Positions 9,329 to 18,621 of a DNA stretch of 64,000 bases are shown in pieces. The notes under the pieces were generated by a model. The model saw only the letters and a list, made by a program, of their open reading frames with translations. It had not been told where the DNA came from and did no database searches. The DNA is from Bacteroidetes bacterium MedPE-SWsnd-G2 (GTDB lineage: Bacteria > Bacteroidota > Bacteroidia > Flavobacteriales > Flavobacteriaceae): the NCBI GenBank assembly GCA_001874335.1, contig MPDE01000004.1, positions 124,001 to 188,000 of the forward strand, written 5' to 3'. The stretch's first letter is position 1, and the number at the start of each line of letters is the position of its first letter. Position numbers and translations under genes: made by a program.

Positions 9329-12316
9329 CTATTTTTCAATAAAATGTACATCAGACCCTGTGTCACAATGCATATGTTCTTTTTCCTTTTTCTTGATAGG
9401 TTGTGTGCTCATTCCTGAGTTTTTAGCTTCCATCATCTCATTTATTAAAGCACTTTTGTCCTTTTTTATTTGAGCTCTTAGTTGCTTGTCTCTTTCAATG
9501 TCAAAGTAAGTCACACCTTCAATAATTGTTTTTTCAGCTTTGGCGTAAATGCTCATCGGATGATCTGACCATAAAACTAAATCGGCATCTTTTCCTACCT
9601 TAATACTTCCTACTTTGTGATCAATATGTAAAAGTTTTGCAGGATTTAAGGTTACAAATTTCCAAGCGTCTTCTTCGCTAACACCACCATACTTTATAGA
9701 CTTAGCAGCTTCCTGATTTAATCGTCTTGACATTTCGGCGTCATCACTATTAATTGCAGTTACAACACCTTGGTTGTGCATGATTGCTGCATTGTAAGGA
9801 ATAGCATCGTTAACCTCGTATTTGTATGCCCACCAGTCACTAAATGTAGAACCACCTACACCATGTGCTTTCATTTTATCGGCTACTTTATAACCTTCTA
9901 AAATATGTGTAAAGGTGTTGATATTGAAATTAAACGACTCAGCTACTTTCATCAGCATATTAATTTCACTTTGAACATAGGAGTGACAAGAAATAAAACG
10001 CTCTTTATTAAGAATCTCTAAAAGGGTTTCTAATTCAATGTCTTTTCTATAAGGCTTTCCGCTTGCTTTTAGCTCTTGATACGCTTTTGCTCTTGAAAAG
10101 TAATCTACATATACTTGTTCGGTACCCATTCTTGTTTGCGGAAATCTAACCGTTTGGCGATCACCCCAATTAGATTGTTTTACATTTTCACCTAATGCGA
10201 ATTTTATAAACTTTGGTGTGTCCGGAAAAATTAAATCCTCAGCAGATTCACCCCATTTTAATTTTATAATTGCAGAACGCCCACCAATAGGGTTTGCAGA
10301 ACCATGAAGAATTTGAATAGATGTAACACCACCAGCAAGGTTTTGATAAATACTTATATCCTCATCGTTAATCACATCTTCGATGCTTACCTCGGCAGAT
10401 GAGTTTTGACCAGCTTCATTTATAGCGTCGGCAGCAATATGAGAATGTTCATCAATAATACCAGCTGTAAGGTGTTTGTTTGTAGCATCAATTACAATAG
10501 CGTTTTTAGAAGATAAATCTCTTCCTATTTTTGCAATCTTACCATCCTTTACCAATACATCAGTCTGTTTTAAAACCCCTTCAGATTCATTTGTCCATAC
10601 CGTTGCGTTTTTAAAAAGTAAGGTCTGTGATTTTGGTTTTTCGTTAAATCCGTACGCCACATTAGGGAATGAAATTGGCATAACCGATTTCATTTTCTCA
10701 GCTTCTTTTGGCTTTAATTCTTTTTTAGAATCTTCGCTTGTATTTAATACCGCATTAAAAGATTGTTTGTTACCGTTTGGTAAAATTGCTGTACCCACCA
10801 GTTTGTTGTTTTTGAGAGTATTTGCAGAAATACGAATAAACTTTTTACTCACTGTATCAGGTGTTGTTATAGATAAGTTTAACCAATCTCCCTTATATTT
10901 GGCAGAAGAGCCAAGCTTTAGGTTGTTTGCAGTAACTTCAGTTTTTAATTTTTTTGATGGCCCTGATACCTTTAATGTGTAAGCATCTCCATTTAAATTG
11001 AACTTATATGTTCCTGTTAAATCTTTAGAATTGATATCATCAAAAATGTTTTGTTGACCTTGAACCCAGTGTTCAAAAGTTTTTGTTGATTTTTCAAAAA
11101 CATCACCAGAAGTGATAAAGAAATTAGCATACTTCCCATTTTCTAAAGTTCCAATATTACTTTCTTGATTTAAAATTGAAGCAGGAATAGTGGTTAGGGA
11201 TTTTAAAGCCATTTCTTTACTGAAACCATAAGAGATTGCAGTTAATAAATTTTGCTTAAAGTCTTTTATAGATTTTAAACTGTGTGAGGTTAAAGCAAAG
11301 GTTACGCCGTTACTTTCTAACGCTGTTAAGTTGCTACCTTGTTGATTCCAAGCTTTTAAATCGCCTAATGAAATTGATTTTGAAAGTTCGGTATCTTCAA
11401 CATTGTAAGGCTTTTTGAAATTAATAGGAATGATCATTTTGGCGTTTGTTGCCTTGATTTCAGAAATTCGTTCATATTCATTTCCACCACCTAAAATCAC
11501 ATATTGAATATTAAATTCATCACCTACTTTATCAGCGCGCAATGCATTTGTTTTACTTCCGGCTGTAAATATTTGGGTTAGGCTTTTATTGTTATTTAAG
11601 GCTTCCAGAGATCTGTCTTTTGTTAAAGAATGACCATTGGCATACCACTCAGCATCCAAGTACATTTGCCTTAACAATGCCATGCTTCCCATAAGTGAAG
11701 TAGGGTAGGATTGTCTTGAAGTAACACTTTTACTAAACGCTAAATACTGGGCAGATTTGTCGGCGATAATCCTGTTAGCATTAGAACCACTATTGTTTAA
11801 AGCAACCAATAGTCCTGTTCCTCTAACAATTCCATCTTGATTGTGTGTGTTTACAACTCCAAAACCATTTTTCAATAATTCGGTGGCAGCTTTTTTGTCA
11901 TAATTAAATTTATCTATCGCATTCTGTTCTGGCTTGATATGATCATTCCAGTAGTATCCAGTTCTGGATGCATCATATTGCGGGTTTTGACCCGTTGCTC
12001 GTTTAGCCTTCGCTACTCCAAAATTAGAGTAAATGTCTATAAAGGAAGGGTAGACAGAATTGCCTTTAATATCGTAAACTACGGTGTTATCGGGTAATTT
12101 TAAATTTTCACCGCTATCCATCACCTTGCCATCCTTAATTAAAAGTGTACCATTTTCGATGACTTTTTCAGGACTGAGGTGAATTTTAGCATTGGTAATG
12201 GCAATAAAATGATGATTACTATTCATGACGCCATCATTTTTAGGAAAATAATCTTGTCCACAAATAGACATGCTACTTATTAAAAACATAAATAGCATTG
12301 CAAATGCTTTATTCAT
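9329..12316 (-). CDS. double-domain amidohydrolase-family exported protein
   Basis: 995 residues with a signal peptide of about 20 residues (ends SICGQ). Residues about 30-430 form a first amidohydrolase-like unit whose metal motif reads PSFIDIYSN (90-98), without HxH. Residues about 430-565 are a beta-rich linker ('LTGTYKFNLNGDAYTLKV'). Residues about 565-960 are a second amidohydrolase unit with intact IIDEHSH (near 619-625), 'ISCHSYVQSEI', 'THILEGYK' and the catalytic-type Asp in 'AINSDDAEMSRR'. The C-terminus is Lys/Glu-rich. Only the second unit looks able to bind the metal pair. It is likely a periplasmic peptidase- or imidazolonepropionase-like hydrolase, and the substrate is unknown. 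The next gene begins 20 nt after its stop. Confidence 0.85.
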   Translation of the reverse strand: MNKAFAMLFMFLISSMSICGQDYFPKNDGVMNSNHHFIAITNAKIHLSPEKVIENGTLLIKDGKVMDSGENLKLPDNTVVYDIKGNSVYPSFIDIYSNFGVAKAKRATGQNPQYDASRTGYYWNDHIKPEQNAIDKFNYDKKAATELLKNGFGVVNTHNQDGIVRGTGLLVALNNSGSNANRIIADKSAQYLAFSKSVTSRQSYPTSLMGSMALLRQMYLDAEWYANGHSLTKDRSLEALNNNKSLTQIFTAGSKTNALRADKVGDEFNIQYVILGGGNEYERISEIKATNAKMIIPINFKKPYNVEDTELSKSISLGDLKAWNQQGSNLTALESNGVTFALTSHSLKSIKDFKQNLLTAISYGFSKEMALKSLTTIPASILNQESNIGTLENGKYANFFITSGDVFEKSTKTFEHWVQGQQNIFDDINSKDLTGTYKFNLNGDAYTLKVSGPSKKLKTEVTANNLKLGSSAKYKGDWLNLSITTPDTVSKKFIRISANTLKNNKLVGTAILPNGNKQSFNAVLNTSEDSKKELKPKEAEKMKSVMPISFPNVAYGFNEKPKSQTLLFKNATVWTNESEGVLKQTDVLVKDGKIAKIGRDLSSKNAIVIDATNKHLTAGIIDEHSHIAADAINEAGQNSSAEVSIEDVINDEDISIYQNLAGGVTSIQILHGSANPIGGRSAIIKLKWGESAEDLIFPDTPKFIKFALGENVKQSNWGDRQTVRFPQTRMGTEQVYVDYFSRAKAYQELKASGKPYRKDIELETLLEILNKERFISCHSYVQSEINMLMKVAESFNFNINTFTHILEGYKVADKMKAHGVGGSTFSDWWAYKYEVNDAIPYNAAIMHNQGVVTAINSDDAEMSRRLNQEAAKSIKYGGVSEEDAWKFVTLNPAKLLHIDHKVGSIKVGKDADLVLWSDHPMSIYAKAEKTIIEGVTYFDIERDKQLRAQIKKDKSALINEMMEAKNSGMSTQPIKKKEKEHMHCDTGSDVHFIEK

Positions 12317-12377
12317 AATTATGGTTGGTATTAAATTAGGTTGAAAAGATAAAAAAATTAAAATGGATTGGGATTTA

Positions 12378-13454
12378 TTATATTAAATGAGATGGCCTCT
12401 TCTCAAAATAATTTACAAGTAAAGCTACAACATAGCTATAACTTTCAATCCCACCGGCTTGATTATTGGCTTCCAAGTAGCTGTTGTAAGTGGTTTTAAA
12501 TAAAGGTTCGATAGGGTTTTGATAACTGTCCCAAAAGTTTCTTACTTCTGCGTAGTTTTTAAATACGCCTTTATTTAAAGTAGTTTTGATTTCCTTAAAA
12601 TAATCTGGATCTCTAAGGTAAATTTCTGCTAAACAATGTTTCAAGGCAAATGCATAGCCCGAATATTTAAAATAGATGTTGTCGTTATGGGTAGCAGCCA
12701 TAAATCCTATAAAATTAGCTTCGTTTTCAGCAGCATAGCCTAATTGATGGGCAACTTCATGACTTCCTGTTGTTGGGTATTTGTATTTAGGAATCATATC
12801 ATCAATCTGGGCTTCATTGGTGAACGGATTTAGATATCCGCTAAATCCCATATAGGTTAATTGCAGACTGTATAAGGATGGTTTAATACTCGCATGAGAA
12901 TAACTTAAATGCGGGTATTGTTTTGATAAATTGGAATATCCGTTTGGAATTTGAGCTAATAACTCCGACTTAGAGTATGGAAACTCAACTTTTAAAGTGT
13001 CCGAAACTGATAGGCTATCATGTAGTGAATTTACCTTTTCAATGAGTTGCCTAGTGGTATCTTTAAGTTCTTCTGTAGTGTACGAGTTATCAACCTCTAA
13101 AGTATGATGTAATGGCAATCGGTTATAGTTTAAGGCCCAAAGCATATGAAATGCAAAAAAGGCAATAGAGATTGTGGCTAATACATCAATGCAGTAAGTT
13201 TTGAAATCTTTGATAAAGTGTTTTCTGTTTTTATAGAGCCATCTAATGACATAAATACTTGCTAAGGTGTAAAGCAAATCTCCTATTGAAACCGGAATCC
13301 ATCCAAAAGAAAAGTGCATCGCTTTTGAAATCCACGGGTAAATACCATTACTGTAAAAAGTCTCTATCCATTCTGGTTTAAGAGAAAGTAGTTTTATAAT
13401 AATGACCTGAGGAATAATTGAAAAGGCAACAATTTTTTTAGTGGTTCTCTGCAT
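12378..13454 (-). CDS. DUF3810-family membrane protein with HExxH motif
   Basis: 358 residues. Hydrophobic segments lie near 8-25, 45-70 and 90-110, followed by a soluble domain. 'SHEVAHQLGYAAENEANF' near 230-247 supplies HExxH plus a downstream glutamate, as in gluzincin-type zinc proteases. The family is a Bacteroidota-specific DUF, and protease activity is inferred only from the motif. It stands first in the minus-strand set leading into the amidohydrolase genes (61 nt gap) and diverges from pepD. Confidence 0.85.
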   Translation of the reverse strand: MQRTTKKIVAFSIIPQVIIIKLLSLKPEWIETFYSNGIYPWISKAMHFSFGWIPVSIGDLLYTLASIYVIRWLYKNRKHFIKDFKTYCIDVLATISIAFFAFHMLWALNYNRLPLHHTLEVDNSYTTEELKDTTRQLIEKVNSLHDSLSVSDTLKVEFPYSKSELLAQIPNGYSNLSKQYPHLSYSHASIKPSLYSLQLTYMGFSGYLNPFTNEAQIDDMIPKYKYPTTGSHEVAHQLGYAAENEANFIGFMAATHNDNIYFKYSGYAFALKHCLAEIYLRDPDYFKEIKTTLNKGVFKNYAEVRNFWDSYQNPIEPLFKTTYNSYLEANNQAGGIESYSYVVALLVNYFEKRPSHLI

Positions 13455-13568
13455 CTTTCAAAAATAGAAAAAGTTTACTCTTGATGCTGATTCTCACTCT
13501 TAATTTGAGTTCGGTTTTAAGAATTTCTTTTTTTTGAGAGAGTTAACAAAAAGGTTTGTTTGAATATG

Positions 13569-13576
13569 TACCTTTG
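13569..13576 (+). promoter_or_regulatory. -7 element TACCTTTG upstream of pepD
   Basis: Matches TAnnTTTG and ends 19 nt before the ATG at 13596. It lies inside the longer TTG-started reading frame (13560), which is therefore not the likely start. The -33 region (GTTAAC) is poor. Confidence 0.5.
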
Positions 13577-13595
13577 TGCAACTAAAAAAAACAAC

Positions 13596-15056
13596 ATGAA
13601 TTCAGAAATAAGATCTTTAGAGCCAAAGGCACTTTGGAACAAATTTGCAGATTTAAACGCTGTACCCCGACCATCGAAAAAAGAAGACCGTGTTATTGCC
13701 TTTATGAAGGATTTTGGAGCTTCATTAGGGTTAGAGACAATAGAAGATGAGGTAGGAAATGTTATAATAAAAAAGCCTGCTACTGCAGGAATGGAAAATA
13801 GAAAAACCATTGTAATGCAATCGCATTTAGATATGGTACATCAAAAAAACTCTGATACCGAATTCGATTTTGATACTCAAGGAATAGAGATGTATGTTGA
13901 TGGGGACTGGGTTAGAGCAAAAGGCACAACTTTAGGAGCTGATAATGGATTAGGAGTTGCTACTATAATGGCAATTTTAGAAAGTGATTCTATCGCTCAT
14001 CCCGCAATTGAAGCTTTGTTTACTATAGATGAGGAAACAGGAATGACAGGTGCAATGGGTTTAAAAGGTGGTTTATTGGATGGAGAAATTCTTTTAAATT
14101 TAGATACAGAAGAAGACGATGAAATTGGTGTAGGTTGCGCTGGTGGAGTAGATGTTACAGCAACGCGAAGCTATGAGTTAGAAGAAACTCCAGAGTTTAA
14201 GGTAGGTTATACTATAGAAGTTAAAGGACTTCAAGGTGGACATTCAGGAATGGATATCCACAGAGGTTTAGGAAATGCCAATAAAATTTTAAATAGAATT
14301 TTATTTGATGGTTTTGAAAATTTCGGAATGCGTATTTCTGAAATTAACGGTGGAAGCTTACGTAATGCTATTCCAAGAGAAAGTATGGCAATAATTACTG
14401 TTGATGCAATTCATGAAGAAGCTTTTGTTTTAGAAAGCAACTTATTGGTGAATAGTGTTAAAACCGAATTGAAAACCATGGAGCCAGAATTAGAAGTTAT
14501 TATTTCTAAATGTGAAAGCCCAAAATTCATTATGGATTTAGGAGTGCAAGAAGGGTTGACTCGTGCTTTATATGCTGCATTAAATGGAGTGTACAGAATG
14601 AGTGCTGATATCGAAGGCCTTGTTGAAACATCTAACAATATTGCTCGCGTAATAGTAAAAGATGGTGCAATTAAAATAGCGTGTTTAACGCGTTCTTCTG
14701 TTGAAAGTTCTAAATGGGATTTGGCTAATACGCTAAGATCAACGTTTGAACTTACAGGCTGTGAGGTTGAGTTGTCTGGAGAATACCCAGGATGGAGCCC
14801 AAACATGGATTCTGATATTCTAAAGGTAATGTCTAAACTATATGAAGATTTAAACGGGGAGAAGGCAAATGTAGCTGCTTGTCATGCTGGATTGGAATGT
14901 GGAATATTAGGTCAAAATTACCCAGAAATGGATATGATAAGTTTTGGTCCAACCATTTTAGGTGCACATTCACCAGATGAGCGAGCGAGTATTTCTTCGG
15001 CTAAAAAATATTGGAACTTTGTTTTAGAAACTTTAAAACAAATTCCGTTGAAATAA
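13596..15056 (+). CDS. pepD: aminoacyl-histidine dipeptidase (M20 family, PepD)
   Basis: 486 residues from the ATG at 13596, matching E. coli PepD (485). It hydrolyses Xaa-His and other dipeptides in the cytoplasm with two metals. Metal and catalytic motifs are QSHLDMVH (H77, D79), TLGADNGLG (D116), TIDEETGMTG (E145/E146), 'NLDTEEDDEIGVGCAGG', and a late 'GAHSPDERASI' supplying the final His. The dimerisation insert begins near residue 190 with 'GLQGGHSGMDI'. An upstream in-frame TTG at 13560 is rejected because the promoter -7 element lies within that extension. The gene is monocistronic and ends in a hairpin terminator shared with the opposing PPIase gene. Confidence 0.95.
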   Translation: MNSEIRSLEPKALWNKFADLNAVPRPSKKEDRVIAFMKDFGASLGLETIEDEVGNVIIKKPATAGMENRKTIVMQSHLDMVHQKNSDTEFDFDTQGIEMYVDGDWVRAKGTTLGADNGLGVATIMAILESDSIAHPAIEALFTIDEETGMTGAMGLKGGLLDGEILLNLDTEEDDEIGVGCAGGVDVTATRSYELEETPEFKVGYTIEVKGLQGGHSGMDIHRGLGNANKILNRILFDGFENFGMRISEINGGSLRNAIPRESMAIITVDAIHEEAFVLESNLLVNSVKTELKTMEPELEVIISKCESPKFIMDLGVQEGLTRALYAALNGVYRMSADIEGLVETSNNIARVIVKDGAIKIACLTRSSVESSKWDLANTLRSTFELTGCEVELSGEYPGWSPNMDSDILKVMSKLYEDLNGEKANVAACHAGLECGILGQNYPEMDMISFGPTILGAHSPDERASISSAKKYWNFVLETLKQIPLK

Positions 15057-15072
15057 TCAATTGATGAAAAAT

Positions 15073-15105
15073 AAAAAAGCCGTTCTTTTTAGAACGGCTT
15101 TTTTT
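15073..15105. terminator. bidirectional terminator between pepD and the PPIase operon
   Basis: AAGCCGTTCT/AGAACGGCTT stem with a short loop, A-run on the left and T-run on the right, between convergent stops at 15056 and 15125. Confidence 0.93.
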
Positions 15106-15124
15106 ATAAGTTGAAATTAGAAAT

Positions 15125-16300
15125 CTATTTTACAATTTCTACCATTTCCATAACAAAAATCAAATCTGTATTAGGCTTGATTGGGCCTCTTCCTCTTTCG
15201 CCATAGCATAAGTGAGAAGGCATATAAAAATAGCCTTTATCACCAACATTTAATAATGTTGCAGCTTCTTTAAACCCAGCAATCATCCCTTCGTCAGGGC
15301 TAATTTTCATTTCCATTGGCTTGTACATGTCACGTTGTACTTTCATTTCATTAAACGTACCATGTCTTTTTTCAACACTTTCAACGTTACTGTCAAATAA
15401 TGAACCATCAACAAAGTAGCCTTCATAGTTTACTTTTACTTTAGAGCCCTCTTTTGGCTTTTCACCATTACCTTCGTTTATTAAAAACATTTTTAGGCCA
15501 GAACCTAAGGTTTTTGCCTTAGCATCGTACTCGTCTAAGGTGACTTTTACCACTTTTCCGGCTTCAACATTTTTAAGTTTTCGAGCCTCTTGCTCTTCTT
15601 TAGCCTTACGCTGCACTTCTTCACGTAATTCTTGTTGTCTTTGTTGAACTTTAGGCATTTCTTCAGTAAATACTTTAGGTGCATCAAAAGCTTTAGCTTC
15701 AGATCCTTTTCTAATAATATTTAAAGATTCAATTACTACATTTTCTGCAGGTTTGTTAGCCGCAACAACTTTTACATTTGAGATAGAATCTTGAACATCA
15801 AGTCCAATCACTAATTCTCCAAATACTGTATGCCTATTGTTTAAGCTTGGATAAGGTACTTCTGTGATGAAAAATTGAGAACCATTAGTTGCCGGTCCTG
15901 AGTTAGCCATTGAAAGTACACCTGGTTTATCGTGTAATAAATCTGGGTGGAATTCGTCAGCAAACTTGTATCCAGGGTTTCCTTGTCCTGTACCTGTTGG
16001 GTCACCACCTTGAATCATAAATTGATCGATAACGCGGTGAAAAATTGTACGGTCGTAATACCTTTTTCCTTGGTAATCTTTAGCTAAAGGGTGGTTTCCC
16101 TCTGCCAAAGCAATAAAATTGGCAACCGTTACAGGTGTTTTGTCATAGGTAAGCTTAGCTACCATTATCCCTTTATTAGTTACAAATTCTGCATAAATAC
16201 CATCTTCTAATTCAGGGTATTCCTCTTTACAGGCTGTTGCTGTAAGTAAAAGCAATAAAATGCATAATTGTGTAAGCTTCAATAAATTTTTCTTAATCAT
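15125..16300 (-). CDS. peptidyl-prolyl isomerase lipoprotein, cyclophilin-FKBP fusion
   Basis: 391 residues. A lipoprotein signal has its lipobox near residues 21-24 (TATAC). Residues about 30-195 are a cyclophilin domain (FHRVIDQFMIQGGDPTGTGQ; SMANSGPATNGSQFFIT). Residues about 200-260 are a Glu/Lys/Gln-rich helical linker. Residues about 278-391 are an FKBP domain (KVNYEGYFVDGSLFDSN; 'YFYMPSHLCYGERGRG'). Two unrelated prolyl isomerase folds are thus joined in one membrane-anchored chaperone. Its ATG overlaps the gldI stop by 8 bp (ATGATTAA), so it is translationally coupled to gldI and may serve folding of exported gliding or secretion proteins. Confidence 0.92.
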   Translation of the reverse strand: MIKKNLLKLTQLCILLLLLTATACKEEYPELEDGIYAEFVTNKGIMVAKLTYDKTPVTVANFIALAEGNHPLAKDYQGKRYYDRTIFHRVIDQFMIQGGDPTGTGQGNPGYKFADEFHPDLLHDKPGVLSMANSGPATNGSQFFITEVPYPSLNNRHTVFGELVIGLDVQDSISNVKVVAANKPAENVVIESLNIIRKGSEAKAFDAPKVFTEEMPKVQQRQQELREEVQRKAKEEQEARKLKNVEAGKVVKVTLDEYDAKAKTLGSGLKMFLINEGNGEKPKEGSKVKVNYEGYFVDGSLFDSNVESVEKRHGTFNEMKVQRDMYKPMEMKISPDEGMIAGFKEAATLLNVGDKGYFYMPSHLCYGERGRGPIKPNTDLIFVMEMVEIVK

Positions 16301-16838
16301 TTTGAGTTTGGGTTATTGTGTTTACAGTTACTTTACAAATTAAAGGAACATTGGTTCCTATTTTATTTTCATCACCATAATAGCCATATGCTTTCTGTGA
16401 CGGAAATAGGAAGGTTACAGTTTCAGTAGGTTTCATAAGCTTTAAACCTTCTCTTAATCCTGTAAACAATTCTTCCTTGTCCATTATATAGTTTTGGGTG
16501 CCTAATTCAGAAGTCGAATAAATTTCGTTTCCACTGAAATCAGAGACATTGTAATTAAAGTTTACAACATCCCCAAAGCTTGGCATTATAGTATCTTTTT
16601 CAATTTTTGAATTATAGTAGTACCAAAATCCGCTTTTTGAAGCGATATACTCCACGTCAGTTTGTGCCGCATTCATTTCTTCAATACGCAATTTTTGAGC
16701 ATTGAACATCGCTTTATTGCGTTCAACAGATTCAGATATAAATGAACCAGATGATTTTGAAATAGGTTTGCGTGCTTCTGGAGATTTGCAAGCGCAAAGC
16801 GCCAGGCACATACCAAAGGTTAATAAAAGCGTTTTCAT
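16293..16838 (-). CDS. gldI: gliding-motility-associated peptidyl-prolyl isomerase lipoprotein GldI
   Basis: 181 residues with a lipoprotein signal ending LCAC (Cys17). The C-terminal FKBP-like domain includes 'GDVVNFNYNVSDFSGNEIY', 'GLREGLKLMKPTETVTFLF' and 'YGYYGDENKIG'. Both the domain and the gene order (DHH phosphoesterase then gldI) match GldI of Flavobacterium johnsoniae, where it is needed for gliding. The start overlaps the upstream stop by 4 bp (ATGA) and the end overlaps the next ORF by 8 bp. Confidence 0.85.
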   Translation of the reverse strand: MKTLLLTFGMCLALCACKSPEARKPISKSSGSFISESVERNKAMFNAQKLRIEEMNAAQTDVEYIASKSGFWYYYNSKIEKDTIMPSFGDVVNFNYNVSDFSGNEIYSTSELGTQNYIMDKEELFTGLREGLKLMKPTETVTFLFPSQKAYGYYGDENKIGTNVPLICKVTVNTITQTQND

Positions 16839-17851
16839 GAGTTTAGAGCATTTTTATAGCTTGGTAATATACTAATAAAATATTCAATTGTAGATTTCAT
16901 GTTTTCAGTACTTCTACCTCCTGCAGCATTCGTGTGACCGCCACCATTAAAGTGCATTCTTGAAAATTCATTTACAGAAAAATCACCTTTGCTTCTTAAA
17001 GAAACCTTTATAATGCCTTCTTTTTGGCTTTCAATAAAAATGACAGCAAAACAAATGCCTTTTAAAGATAACCCATAGTTTACAAAACCTTCGGTGTCTC
17101 CTTTTTTAAAGTTATTATTGTTTAGTTCTTCTTGAGACAATGTAATGTACGCCGTTTTATACTCGGGTAAAACTACCATATTGCGTAAAGCGCAACCTAA
17201 CAATTGAAATCGGCTTTCTGAGTTGTTATCGTATACTGCGTTGTGTATGTCTGATCCATTGGCACCTTTGTCCAATAGATTGGCAGTAATTCGCATTGTA
17301 GTGCTCGATGTACTTGGAAATCTAAATGATCCCGTATCAGTCATTATCCCCGTATATAAGCAGCTTGCAATATTCTTGTCAATTAATTCTGTTTGATCAA
17401 GCATATCAATAAAGTGATACACCATCTCGCAGGTTGACGACATGGTCACATCTGAATACATGTATTTAGCATAGGGGTCAGGTTGCTGATGATGATCAAT
17501 CATAATTTTTACAGCTGAACTGGATTCCAAAATAGCCTCCATTTGCCCTGCTCTATGAAACGCATTAAAGTCTAAAGTAAATACGATATCAGCTTCAGAA
17601 ATAATTTTATCACAGCTTTCAGTATGACCTTCGTATTTCAGGATGTCAGTTTCATTAGGCATCCATTTTAAAAACTCGGGATAATCATTAGGAGCAATTA
17701 TAAGTGGCTGATGATTAAGCTTTGTCAAAAAATGATAGAGGCCTAAACAAGAGCCTATGGCATCACCATCCGGATTTTTGTGTGGAACAATTACTATCTT
17801 TTTAGGTTCTGATAGTAAGTCTTTAATCTCAATTATATCTTGCTCTTTCAT
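16835..17851 (-). CDS. DHH/DHHA1-family phosphoesterase (NrnA-like)
   Basis: 338 residues from the ATG at 17851. An in-frame TTG two codons upstream is a less likely start. DHH motifs are HKNPDGDAIGS near the N-terminus, 'TLDFNAFHRAGQ', MIDHHQQPD, 'GIMTDTGSFRFPSTSS', and the DHHA1 motif FNGGGHTNAAGG near the end. NrnA proteins degrade nano-RNA and dephosphorylate pAp, and some relatives cleave cyclic dinucleotides. Which substrate applies here is not visible. It is the first gene of the coupled set with gldI and the fusion PPIase. Confidence 0.92.
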   Translation of the reverse strand: MKEQDIIEIKDLLSEPKKIVIVPHKNPDGDAIGSCLGLYHFLTKLNHQPLIIAPNDYPEFLKWMPNETDILKYEGHTESCDKIISEADIVFTLDFNAFHRAGQMEAILESSSAVKIMIDHHQQPDPYAKYMYSDVTMSSTCEMVYHFIDMLDQTELIDKNIASCLYTGIMTDTGSFRFPSTSSTTMRITANLLDKGANGSDIHNAVYDNNSESRFQLLGCALRNMVVLPEYKTAYITLSQEELNNNNFKKGDTEGFVNYGLSLKGICFAVIFIESQKEGIIKVSLRSKGDFSVNEFSRMHFNGGGHTNAAGGRSTENMKSTIEYFISILPSYKNALNS

Positions 17852-17910
17852 AGGCAACGAATATACAATTTTTTAATATTGGTTTATGATGGAATTTTGA
17901 AGAAATACAT

Positions 17911-17918
17911 TACTTTTG
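17911..17918 (+). promoter_or_regulatory. -7 element TACTTTTG upstream of ndk
   Basis: Fits TAnnTTTG and ends 21 nt before the ndk ATG. There is no convincing TTG at the -33 spacing. Confidence 0.5.
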
Positions 17919-17939
17919 CACGAAATTAAAAACAAATAA

Positions 17940-18359
17940 ATGGCAACGAATAGAACATTTACAATGCTAAAGCCAGATGCTGTTGAAAAAGGACACATAG
18001 GCGCTATATTAGAAAAAATTAATGCTTCAGGATTTAGAATCGTAGCAATGAAATTAACTCAAATGACAAAAGCTGATGCTGAAGCGTTTTACGCTATTCA
18101 CAGTGAGCGTCCTTTCTTTGGTGAGTTAGTGGAGTATATGACACGTGGTCCTATTGTAGCTGCTATTTTAGAAAAAGAAAACGCAGTAGAGGATTTTAGA
18201 ACTTTAATTGGTGCTACTAATCCAGCAGATGCTGCTGAAGGTACTATCCGTAAAATGTATGCTGCTTCTATTGGGGAAAACGCAGTACACGGAAGTGATA
18301 GTGATGAAAATGCAGCTATTGAAGGTGCATTCCATTTCTCAGGTAGAGAGCAATTTTAA
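17940..18359 (+). CDS. ndk: nucleoside diphosphate kinase
   Basis: 139 residues, the usual length. It transfers the gamma phosphate of ATP to NDPs via a phosphohistidine. Seen: [13 protein letters not shown] near 9-21, '[18 protein letters not shown]', [14 protein letters not shown], and the active-site His in [12 protein letters not shown] near 115-120. It diverges from the DHH gene and is terminated by a strong hairpin, so it is monocistronic. Confidence 0.97.
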   Translation: MATNRTFTMLKPDAVEKGHIGAILEKINASGFRIVAMKLTQMTKADAEAFYAIHSERPFFGELVEYMTRGPIVAAILEKENAVEDFRTLIGATNPADAAEGTIRKMYAASIGENAVHGSDSDENAAIEGAFHFSGREQF

Positions 18360-18401
18360 GCTTAGTAGGTTAAGATATACTAATAAAAGCTTGAATTAAA
18401 T

Positions 18402-18439
18402 AAAACGACCTAACGCATAGTAGTGTTAGGTCGTTTTTT
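18402..18439 (+). terminator. ndk terminator
   Basis: AACGACCTAAC/GTTAGGTCGTT stem with a 10-nt loop and a T6 tail, 43 nt after the ndk stop. Confidence 0.9.
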
Positions 18440-18495
18440 ATTATAAACTATTTCGCTGGGATAGTCCCTAAAATATCTCAGCCAAACGATGAACT

Positions 18496-18514
18496 TGATA
18501 ACATAATGTTATCA
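18496..18514. repeat. perfect 9-bp inverted repeat in the ndk/DUF721 convergent gap
   Basis: TGATAACAT-A-ATGTTATCA has no T-run on either side, so it looks more like a protein-binding palindrome than a terminator. Function unknown. Confidence 0.5.
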
Positions 18515-18621
18515 GATTTGTATAATGTAAATATAGTGCTTAACTGCTTGTTAGACAATACGTAGGAGTACGTAATTTAGAAATTTGTAAACGCTCTTTT
18601 GTTTAATAAAGCTGGTGATTG

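Noticed and set aside
10476-10982. 168-codon open frame antisense to the double amidohydrolase
   Set aside because: Hydrophobic, low-complexity translation opposite a strongly supported coding region; no promoter or start context.
13560-13595. Upstream TTG extension of pepD by 12 residues
   Set aside because: The promoter -7 element TACCTTTG lies inside the extension, and the ATG at 13596 gives the normal family length.
18208-18399. 63-codon frame overlapping the 3' half of ndk in another frame
   Set aside because: Out-of-frame shadow of ndk; Met/Leu/Val-rich nonsense translation that ends in the 3' region.
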